A DNA stretch of 14,190 bases from JBJXDT01 sp046153505. GTDB lineage: Bacteria; Pseudomonadota; Gammaproteobacteria; Burkholderiales; Methylophilaceae. Below are positions 7,601-13,937 of the stretch, piece by piece. How positions within the stretch are numbered: position 1 is the first letter of the stretch; each line of letters begins with the position of its first letter. The stretch spans positions 1 through 14,190 of the forward strand of contig JBJXDT010000074.1 in NCBI GenBank assembly GCA_046153505.1, in the 5' to 3' direction. A model generated the notes under the pieces. The model was not told where the DNA came from, did not search any database, and saw only the letters and a program-made list of their open reading frames with translations. Position numbers and translations under genes: made by a program.

Positions 7601-7669
7601 TTATTTCGTTGGGGCTTTCGGTTGTTTTGGTTTGCCTTTTGATTCTTTTTTCTTGTCTTTGCTGCCCAT
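7601..7669 (-). CDS. Small lysine-rich peptide
   Basis: A 22-residue ORF that begins MGSKDKKKESKGK and ends PKAPTK. Nine of 22 residues are Lys, with three Pro and no aromatic or long hydrophobic stretch, so it would be a soluble, extended, nucleic-acid- or ribosome-friendly peptide. GGAG lies 7 nt before the ATG on the minus strand, a strong ribosome binding site that supports translation. The 15 nt around that site (TTTTTTGGAGAAATA) are identical to those preceding katG. I do not recognise a named family, although small MGSKDKKK-type proteins seem familiar from Betaproteobacteria (memory only). It faces the rubredoxin gene tail to tail. Confidence 0.6.
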   Translation of the reverse strand: MGSKDKKKESKGKPKQPKAPTK

Positions 7670-8064
7670 ATTATTTCTCCAAAAAAGCGCCAAATTCACT
7701 ATCTAAAATTTCAAATACCTAATTAAGTAAAATATCATACATTGATTATTAACAGTTTTTTCATTTATTATTTCTTTGTCTATTAAACTGCTGTCAGAAT
7801 TAATGAAATTATTCAGATTTTCTGCCAAATTAAATTTTTTAACTCTAGTAAAGCTCTCTAAATTCATACTTGATTGACTTTTTCTGGCCGATATCTGACA
7901 AAATCATTTAAATCTCATTTCCAAAAAGCTTTCGTTCAATTTAGAACTGTTGAAATTATTATTAATTCCAATCATTTTTTGTGTCCAAAAATGCTTAGTT
8001 TTTTTATGTGCGAAATTATTTTTTCGCACATTTGAAAACGCCTCTTTTTTTATTATATTCAACA
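7670..8064. other. AT-rich gene-free region
   Basis: About 400 bp, much richer in A and T than the flanking genes. Short ORFs exist (for example 24 codons at 7803) but none has a ribosome binding site. TATGAT on the minus strand at 7734-7739 could be a -10 box for the lysine-rich peptide, without a clear -35. A strong hairpin lies at 8006-8031. Confidence 0.5.
8006..8031. repeat. Perfect 10-bp hairpin
   Basis: ATGTGCGAAA and TTTCGCACAT form a perfect stem with a 6-nt loop (TTATTT). A run of seven T residues precedes it on the plus strand and no long T-run follows on either strand, so a standard terminator is unlikely. It may be an RNA structure or a remnant of a repeat. Confidence 0.6.
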
Positions 8065-8132
8065 ACTTACAGAAAAGTGACACTAACGGTCGCCACCGTC
8101 ACGTGGCGGTGTGGAGTGTTAGTGTCGTAAGT
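8065..8132. repeat. Nested palindromic element
   Basis: Three complementary pairs are nested: ACTTAC (8065-8070) with GTAAGT (8127-8132), GACACTAAC (8079-8087) with GTTAGTGTC (8118-8126), and CGCCAC (8091-8096) with GTGGCG (8103-8108), around the loop CGTCAC. The inner part is GC-rich in an otherwise AT-rich region. The outer and middle stems stack without a gap on the 3' side but have an 8-nt bulge on the 5' side. It resembles REP/MITE-like or recombination-site structures. Only one copy is in the window, so repeat status is inferred from structure. Confidence 0.6.
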
Positions 8133-8133
8133 G

Positions 8134-8165
8134 ACAAAATTTACCTAAATTTAATAGGATTTTGT
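8134..8165. repeat. Second stem-loop next to the palindromic element
   Basis: ACAAAAT (8134-8140) pairs with ATTTTGT (8159-8165), and inside it CCTA (8144-8147) pairs with TAGG (8155-8158). The pentamer GTGAC occurs at 8077-8081, 8131-8135 and 8164-8168, bracketing this stem and the neighbouring palindrome. It lies just beyond the 3' end of the GNAT remnant and might serve as its terminator region. Confidence 0.45.
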
Positions 8166-8170
8166 GACCC

Positions 8171-8401
8171 TTATGCGAGTACATCTTTGAACATTTTAAT
8201 TGTTCTACTTCCTTGATGTCTTACCTGTTTTTTTGCAAATAAACTGTGTTTAAATCCGCATGATTCATAAAATTCAATAACTTTAGAATGATTAATAGAA
8301 TCCACCACCGCCAATCTCGCAGCTGAAGGGCCTTCTATATCTAGAATTTCACCTATTGCAAGATCCATTATATTTTTCCCATTTCCGCAGCTTATTAAGT
8401 C
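8171..8401 (-). pseudogene. Truncated GNAT-family acetyltransferase
   Basis: The open frame covers only the C-terminal half of a GNAT fold. An acetyl-CoA-loop-like GNGKNIMDLAIGEIL is followed by ARLAVVDSINHSKVIEFYESCGF, where the terminal FYESCGF matches the conserved F-Y-E-x-x-G-F of GNAT proteins, and by a last strand ending RTIKMFKDVLA. The first ATG in frame is at 8368, inside motif A, giving 65 residues versus about 150-170 for a whole enzyme. Upstream, the frame hits a stop at 8402-8404. A different frame reads KVCHLLRLNKLR just before, which could be the decayed preceding strand, shifted by two bases. I infer a dead gene. Some GNAT proteins are toxins of toxin-antitoxin pairs, but no antitoxin is visible here. 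Confidence 0.6.
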
Positions 8402-8408
8402 TTAATAA
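8392..8408. repeat. 17-bp palindrome
   Basis: TTATTAAG and CTTAATAA flank a single central T, a perfect inverted repeat apart from the centre. It sits exactly where the readable part of the GNAT remnant breaks down. It could be an old operator, or a deletion junction, or chance in AT-rich DNA. Confidence 0.4.
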
Positions 8409-8695
8409 ATGGCAAACTTTGGCACTAAGCAGATATTCGAGTTAGGTCAAAGTGCGAAGTTTTTATGTGATTTCTATCAATTATTAATCAAACAAAGTTC
8501 TTTTTTGCAGTCTGCTTGCTATAACTCTAAATGATTGTAATGTATCCTGTAAGATCTACGACTAAAATCCAGTGCATATAAACTGAATTATCAAATTTCT
8601 ATCACAACAGTTAATGCTAGCAAATTATCTCTATAATTAGCTAAATTTAATTGCCGCTCACTATCTAAACTTAAAAGAAATGTTGGGGATACCTT
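8409..8695. promoter_or_regulatory. Upstream region of the two-component genes
   Basis: No gene seen in about 290 bp. A perfect TATAAT at 8632-8637 could be the -10 box of the response regulator operon, with a leader of about 50 nt. The best -35 candidate (TTAATG at 8611-8616, 15-bp spacer) is poor, so an activator may be needed. GGGGA at 8685-8689 is the ribosome binding site of the regulator. Confidence 0.4.
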
Positions 8696-9406
8696 TTGCG
8701 TAACATTTTAGTGATTGAAGATGATAGAGATATTGCCGCGTTGGTTAAACTTCATCTCGATGAACTCTTATACACCGTTAACTTAGCTTACGATGGCATT
8801 ATAGGTTTAGCAGAGGCTGAGTCTAAACAGTATGATCTTGTGATATTGGATTTAATGTTACCAGGCATGGATGGATTAGAAGTTTGTCGCCGCATTCGCG
8901 CTAAAACAAACCATACACGTATATTGATGCTAACCTCAAAATCGACTGAGCTAGACCGTGTGCTGGGCTTAGAAATGGGTGCAGATGATTACATGGTTAA
9001 ACCATTTAGTATCGTTGAGCTAACTGCAAGGGTTAAAGCCATTTTTCGTCGTATGGAAAGTCTTTCTGAAAAAGAAGCTACCAATGCACAAAAAATCATA
9101 CAAGTTAAAACATTAATGATTGACCCACAGAGACGTAAAGTTGTATTAGGTGAAAAAGAACTAGATCTGACTTCAACAGAGTTTGATTTGTTATTATTTT
9201 TTGCGAGAAATTCAGGTTTAGTTTTTACACGAAGCCAGTTACTTGACCAAGTCTGGGGCTACTCTCATAGCGGTTATGAACATACTGTGAACTCCCACAT
9301 TAATCGCCTGCGAGCAAAAATTGAGGTCAACCAAAATAACCCTGAATTTATCCAGACAGTTTGGGGGGTTGGCTATAAATTCACCGAAGAAAATCATAAG
9401 AGTTAG
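8696..9406 (+). CDS. OmpR-family response regulator
   Basis: DNA-binding response regulator of 236 residues. The receiver domain (about 1-115) has the acidic pair Asp9-Asp10 (IEDD), phospho-acceptor Asp52 in VILDLMLPGMDG, Thr80 and Lys102 (MVKPF). The C-terminal winged helix domain (about 138-232) carries the OmpR/PhoB features LTSTEFDLLLFFARNSG and HINRLRAKIE and ends WGVGYKF. The start is a TTG, chosen because MRNILVIEDD is the standard beginning and GGGGA lies 6 nt upstream. No ATG in frame would give a sensible N-terminus. The kinase gene begins 5 nt after its stop. The stimulus is unknown, and the divergent GNAT remnant gives no hint. Confidence 0.93.
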   Translation: MRNILVIEDDRDIAALVKLHLDELLYTVNLAYDGIIGLAEAESKQYDLVILDLMLPGMDGLEVCRRIRAKTNHTRILMLTSKSTELDRVLGLEMGADDYMVKPFSIVELTARVKAIFRRMESLSEKEATNAQKIIQVKTLMIDPQRRKVVLGEKELDLTSTEFDLLLFFARNSGLVFTRSQLLDQVWGYSHSGYEHTVNSHINRLRAKIEVNQNNPEFIQTVWGVGYKFTEENHKS

Positions 9407-9411
9407 CACAT

Positions 9412-10476
9412 ATGTTTAAAACGCTATTCGGCAAGCTAAGCACAACACTTTTCATAGCGTTTTTAGTATTTTTAGCCGTGATTATTTTCACTGTCAATTG
9501 GATGCTCAATGACATGGAGTTTAAGAAATTTATTGCCGTACTCATTATTTGCGTGATACTTTTTGGCCTTGTGATAGGTGTTTCAATTTTTTCTTCATTA
9601 TCACGTCCTCTTCGAGAACTCTATAATGCATTAGAAACTTTTCAGAAGAGTGACTTTAGTGTATTTGTCCCCATAAATTCGTCGAATGCCAGTGGCGACG
9701 AAATTAGCCGTTTAGGCTATATTTTTGAGCAAGTGGAAACACGTATGATGTTGCAAATACAAAATCTAGAATCAATGGCCAAAGAGCGTCGTGAGCTTTT
9801 GGCTAACATATCTCACGATTTGCGCACACCTCTCGCTTCGATGAGAGGCTACTTAGAAACGATATTACTTAAAGAGGGCTCTATAGAGCCTGAAGAGCTT
9901 CGATATTACTTGGGTGTTGCTACAAAACAAAGTGAAAGACTCGGCAGGATGGTTGAAGATTTGTTCCAACTAACTAAGCTCGAAGCCAATGATCTAAGTC
10001 TTAATCAAGAAGCTTTTTCTATAAATGAGTTAGCCCAAGATGTAGTACAAAAATTTACTATAGATGCTGAAAAAAAAGGCATTCAAATTGGCGTAAACTT
10101 TGATGAAAGACTCCCCTTTGTGTATGCCGATATTAGTTTAATAGAACGCGTATTAGAAAACTTGATAGGAAATGCGCTACGTTATACCAATAACGGTGGC
10201 ATGATTAGGTTGTTATTATCTTACAAAAATGAAAAAGTAACAGTAATTGTTTCTGACACTGGGCAAGGGATGGAAGCTACGGAAGTTGATAAAATTTTTG
10301 ACCGCTATTACCGAGCTGACAGGTCAAAATCAAGCGACTCTGGCCATGCTGGACTGGGATTAAGCATTTCTAATCTTATAGTAAAATTACATGGTGGGGA
10401 AATTACAGTTGAAAGCAAACTTGGTGTTGGTACTAAGTTTTGTTTTGATTTGCCTATTGCGCGTCCGGACTATTAA
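9412..10476 (+). CDS. Sensor histidine kinase with minimal periplasmic loop
   Basis: 354-residue partner of the preceding regulator. Two membrane segments lie at about 12-32 and 40-62, joined by only about seven residues, so there is no periplasmic sensor domain. A HAMP-like linker (about 62-115) leads to the dimerisation helix with phosphorylated His135 in ANISHDLRTPL. The ATPase domain has the N box ENLIGNALRY (Asn254), the G1 box DTGQGM (282-287), an F-box-like KIFDRYYRAD (294-303) and the G2 box GHAGLGLSIS (311-320). Kinases of this form usually sense within the membrane or through another membrane protein. AAGAG upstream of the ATG is the ribosome binding site. It converges on the PAS-GAF gene with a 33-nt gap. 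Confidence 0.93.
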   Translation: MFKTLFGKLSTTLFIAFLVFLAVIIFTVNWMLNDMEFKKFIAVLIICVILFGLVIGVSIFSSLSRPLRELYNALETFQKSDFSVFVPINSSNASGDEISRLGYIFEQVETRMMLQIQNLESMAKERRELLANISHDLRTPLASMRGYLETILLKEGSIEPEELRYYLGVATKQSERLGRMVEDLFQLTKLEANDLSLNQEAFSINELAQDVVQKFTIDAEKKGIQIGVNFDERLPFVYADISLIERVLENLIGNALRYTNNGGMIRLLLSYKNEKVTVIVSDTGQGMEATEVDKIFDRYYRADRSKSSDSGHAGLGLSISNLIVKLHGGEITVESKLGVGTKFCFDLPIARPDY

Positions 10477-10509
10477 ATTTAATTCGCTCACTTCGCGTTT
10501 TCTCATCAT

Positions 10510-11709
10510 TTATATTTTTGCCAATAGTTTTTCTTTTTGCATACGTTCCATCTCATCAGCCGCCCTTGCTACAAAAATTCGGTAAATACTATTAATCAAA
10601 ATACTTTCATTCATGACTTTGTCATCTTCAAAACATAAATGACCTAAAACGTTTTGTTGACTATCAAATATTGGAATGCCTAGATAACTGCTATACCCAT
10701 ATGGTAATTCACCTGGAAAATCCTCACCAAGTCGATCTGGGATAAAACAGGACGCGCCTTCTTGAATGACTTTTTCGCATGGCGTATTCGCCAAATCGTA
10801 TTCATCTTCAATAAACTGCCCGTTACTCCAAAAGGCCAATGCACGAACACGTGTAGGTGGTCTATTTACACACTCAGTAATAAATGCCACTTTCACATCT
10901 AAAGCCAACGCAAAATGTTTGACTAAGGATTTAAAAAACTTTTCTCCAGATAATTCTGTCGTACCTTCAGCCACATACGCCAATATTTCTTCCAAACGTT
11001 TAACTGAATTAATATTGCTGCAGTGCCCAATAATTTTATAAGGTTTGCCACTGGCATGACGAATTGCAATGCTACGCGTGAGCACCCATAACAAGTTTCC
11101 ATTTTTGCAAATTAAACGATGTTCGTCTTGGAAGTGCTGTGTTTTACCCGCGATTAAACCTTTAAATCTCTGCTCAATTCTAGGCAAATCAGTCGCATCA
11201 ACCAACGCTTTAAATGCATCAGCATTTTCGATACTATATTCTTCGCTGTAGCCCAACATCACCTTCCAATTAGGGCTAATATTCATAGCATTGGTTTTAA
11301 GATCCCACTCCCATGAGCCATCATTTGATCGCCCAAGCATAAAATTGTAGCGCTCTTCTAATTCTCGAAATGATTCTTGCAAACGCTGATACTGACCAGA
11401 GTCATAATTAAGCCTAGAATCCATTTGCGATAAACGATTTTGCTGCTCTTTTAAGAGAGTTTCTACTTGACGAAAGTTTTCAATTTCATTTTTTTTTGAA
11501 TCTGCTAAACCTATTTCTTGATTGGATGAATTTACTTTTTTAAGAAACTGATGTCCATCTACAACTAAATACCAAAGAATCAGAGCATTTGACAAACCAA
11601 TCCCTAAAACCAACAATACAAAAAGTTGATGGTGATTAACACCCAAAACAAGCAGAGTAGCAAGACAAAATAGCGCAACCAATAGCAATGTAATTATTTT
11701 AGAACGCAT
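10510..11709 (-). CDS. Membrane-anchored PAS-GAF sensor protein without output domain
   Basis: 399 residues. Two membrane segments at about 5-23 and 28-50 form a tight hairpin. A predicted coiled coil follows (about 75-120, rich in Gln, Glu and Leu). A PAS domain at about 121-240 has WEWDLKTNAMNISPNWKVMLGY typical of the PAS_3 fold (starting near 133) and a PAC-like tail. A GAF domain lies at about 245-380 (SYLGIPIF, VLGHLCFED). The protein then ends in a signalling helix (ARAADEMERMQKEKLL) where a kinase or GGDEF domain would normally begin. AAGGG lies 6 nt before the ATG. It is 35 nt downstream of the DoxX-NDH2 fusion gene and probably co-transcribed. Ligand and output are unknown. Confidence 0.85.
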   Translation of the reverse strand: MRSKIITLLLVALFCLATLLVLGVNHHQLFVLLVLGIGLSNALILWYLVVDGHQFLKKVNSSNQEIGLADSKKNEIENFRQVETLLKEQQNRLSQMDSRLNYDSGQYQRLQESFRELEERYNFMLGRSNDGSWEWDLKTNAMNISPNWKVMLGYSEEYSIENADAFKALVDATDLPRIEQRFKGLIAGKTQHFQDEHRLICKNGNLLWVLTRSIAIRHASGKPYKIIGHCSNINSVKRLEEILAYVAEGTTELSGEKFFKSLVKHFALALDVKVAFITECVNRPPTRVRALAFWSNGQFIEDEYDLANTPCEKVIQEGASCFIPDRLGEDFPGELPYGYSSYLGIPIFDSQQNVLGHLCFEDDKVMNESILINSIYRIFVARAADEMERMQKEKLLAKI

Positions 11710-11744
11710 CGTTACCCTTGAAATATTATTCTTATTTTAACAAT

Positions 11745-13937
11745 CTATTTGATTGTTGGCGGTTGGCTTTCTGAGCCAGTTATTAAGCGTGAACCGCTTT
11801 TAAACGTAAGGTAAGCCCAAAACCAATCAAACATGACCGAAACGCGATTACGCAATCCGACCAGAAAGCTGACGTGGATAAACCCCCACAACCACCAAGC
11901 GAGCGTACCACTTAACTTTATAAAACCAAAATCTGCCACTGCTGATTTGCGGCCAATAGTCGCTAAACTCCCAAGATGTTGGTATTTAAATGCGGCTGGT
12001 AGCTTGCTGCCTTCAACCTTAGCACGGATGAGTTTTGCCACATAAATACCACCTTGCTTGGCCGCTGGCGCTAAGCCTGGCACAGGTTCGCCATTCCAAG
12101 CATTGGCTAGCGCAGTATCGCCCACCGCAAAAATATTCGCGTGCCCCATCACACTTAAATCAGCTGCCACTTTAATGCGGCCAGCTTTATCTGCTTCTGC
12201 ATTTAACCATTTTGCAGCTGGAGAAGCCACTACCCCTGCCGCCCACAAAACGGTGCGCGAAGCGATTTGCTTACCGCTGACTGTAACGCCTACCGCATCA
12301 ATGTGCTCAACTCGGCTGTTGAGTAACACTTCAACGCCAATTTTTTCTAACGATTGTTTGGTCACTACAGATAAGCTTTCTGGGAAAGTCGGTAACAAGC
12401 GCTCACCAGATTGCACCAGTAGCACTCTAGCACTAGCAGGATCAAAATTTCGAAACTCTTTTTCCATACCAAAATGTGCCAACTCCGCAATTGAGCCTGC
12501 TAACTCCACGCCCGTTGGTCCGCCACCCACAATCAAGAAGGTTAATAAAGAAGCACGCTCAATGGGGTCATCACAAGCTTCTGCGAGTTCAAAGGCGGTA
12601 AGCAAGCGACGGCGAACCTCAGTGGCATCTTCCACACTTTTAAGCCCAGGTGCAAAAGGCGCCCAATCATCGCGACCAAAATAACTGTGGCTTGCACCCG
12701 TTGCCAGCACTAAGTAATCGTAGGGCAAACGCTGGTTATCTAAAATCAACTCTTGCTTTTTGGCATCAATACCTTGCACATCGCCCAATAAAACACGGGT
12801 ATTAAAGTTTTCGCGAAACAAGCCACGTACAGGCTCGGCAATATCGCCTGGCGCTAGCGCAGCAGTCGCTACTTGATACAATAATGGCTGAAATAAATGA
12901 TAGTTATGCCTATCCACCAAAGTCACTTGTACTGCCGTGTGTGCAAGTTTGACGGCGCAAGTAACGCCGCCAAACCCTGCGCCTACAATCACCACCCTTG
13001 GCAAACCTTGCAAAGAAAATGCTGGCTTGCCCTCTAATTGAGGATAAATACGCTTGAAATAGTTGTTAATCCAACCATCTAGTGAACCATGGCCAGCGCC
13101 GTGAAATGCAAGCAGTGCAAAAACCATTTGCCAGTAAATATCAGGTGAAAATTGGATATTGTGCATCTGCATGGCAGTTGCACCCAAAAATAACGATAAA
13201 GCCAACCAACGCGTAGCCAGTCCTAACAACAACAAAATGACAATTAAAATACTGGCACTAACAGCAAAATGCGCGGCACCTGCTATAGGCAAAAGCTGGG
13301 CGTACAGGATAATATGATGAGAAGCGTAATAAATTGCCAGCGCCAGCCATACACGCAAAGCCAATTGATAAAACGGAAATACATGCTGCTTTACCCAAGC
13401 GAGTATTTGGATACCATTTGCTGCAAAAGGAATGGCGCTATCACCTAAGCCGCGTACAAAAAAATGGTCTAGCGATATTGCTCCAGCACCCCGCACTAAA
13501 TACCAACCAAACAGTGCTATCCAAAACAAGTGCATGTCAAATGCTTGATAGTTAAATTGAATCACAGCTGCTAGCACTAGCATGGAGAAAGCAGCAAATC
13601 GAGTTGCCAAGCCAAGCGCTAGCAATAAAGCGCCTAGCAATTCAATAGATACACCTAAGTAGGCTGCCGTGACGGGGTTCATCCAAGAGACTGGATATTC
13701 GTGTTGCGATAACGACAGTGCGTTTTGCCAGTTTGAAACCTTAATGATGCCAGACACAAAAAATATTTGTGCCAGCCATAATCTTATGACCAAATCAAGG
13801 ATGTTTCCACCTGTACGTTCGGCAAAACGAATGAGACTAGCAAGCCAATCTAGCCCATGTGCAATCCATATTGCACGATGAAGTACACTTTTATTTTGCT
13901 GCATGCTGGGTACTATCTTGTGGGACATATTCGCCAT
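11745..13937 (-). CDS. DoxX-DoxX-type II NADH dehydrogenase fusion
   Basis: 730 residues in two parts. Residues about 45-300 are a membrane region of two similar DoxX-like units: both contain LGLATR (108-113 and 238-243) and similar helices. Residues about 312-730 are a type II NADH:quinone oxidoreductase, which oxidises NADH without pumping protons. It has the FAD loop VVIVGAGFGG (315-324), the NADH loop IVGGGPTGVELAG (469-481), the second FAD site FAVGDTAL (603-610), a quinone-site-like APAAKQGG (623-630) and a C-terminal amphipathic segment. NDH-2 alone is about 430 residues, so this is a fusion. The start is uncertain: the ATG at 13937 overlaps the upstream MIP gene by 47 nt, ATGs at 13928 and 13904 are alternatives, and none has a clear ribosome binding site. 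Confidence 0.88.
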   Translation of the reverse strand: MANMSHKIVPSMQQNKSVLHRAIWIAHGLDWLASLIRFAERTGGNILDLVIRLWLAQIFFVSGIIKVSNWQNALSLSQHEYPVSWMNPVTAAYLGVSIELLGALLLALGLATRFAAFSMLVLAAVIQFNYQAFDMHLFWIALFGWYLVRGAGAISLDHFFVRGLGDSAIPFAANGIQILAWVKQHVFPFYQLALRVWLALAIYYASHHIILYAQLLPIAGAAHFAVSASILIVILLLLGLATRWLALSLFLGATAMQMHNIQFSPDIYWQMVFALLAFHGAGHGSLDGWINNYFKRIYPQLEGKPAFSLQGLPRVVIVGAGFGGVTCAVKLAHTAVQVTLVDRHNYHLFQPLLYQVATAALAPGDIAEPVRGLFRENFNTRVLLGDVQGIDAKKQELILDNQRLPYDYLVLATGASHSYFGRDDWAPFAPGLKSVEDATEVRRRLLTAFELAEACDDPIERASLLTFLIVGGGPTGVELAGSIAELAHFGMEKEFRNFDPASARVLLVQSGERLLPTFPESLSVVTKQSLEKIGVEVLLNSRVEHIDAVGVTVSGKQIASRTVLWAAGVVASPAAKWLNAEADKAGRIKVAADLSVMGHANIFAVGDTALANAWNGEPVPGLAPAAKQGGIYVAKLIRAKVEGSKLPAAFKYQHLGSLATIGRKSAVADFGFIKLSGTLAWWLWGFIHVSFLVGLRNRVSVMFDWFWAYLTFKSGSRLITGSESQPPTIK

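Noticed and set aside
7803..7877. 24-codon basic peptide ORF beginning MKLFRFSAK.
   Set aside because: No ribosome binding site and it lies in AT-rich DNA where such ORFs are expected by chance.
8065..8132. Integron attC site.
   Set aside because: The arms ACTAAC/GTTAGT are followed by bases that do not fit the RYYYAAC/GTTRRRY cores, and there is no integrase or gene cassette.
7950..8216. 88-codon plus-strand ORF starting MKLLLIPIIF.
   Set aside because: It runs through the hairpin, the nested palindrome and the antisense of the GNAT remnant, has no ribosome binding site and no recognisable domain.
8679..8702. Seven-codon ORF (ATG TTG GGG...) overlapping the response regulator TTG start, as a coupling leader.
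   Set aside because: The ATG has only a weak purine stretch upstream, while GGGGA is well placed for the TTG at 8696, so one start suffices.
11739..11757. Hairpin AACAATC/GATTGTT over the stop of the NDH2 fusion as a terminator.
   Set aside because: On the minus strand it is followed by AAAATAAG, not a T-run, so transcription should continue into the PAS-GAF gene.
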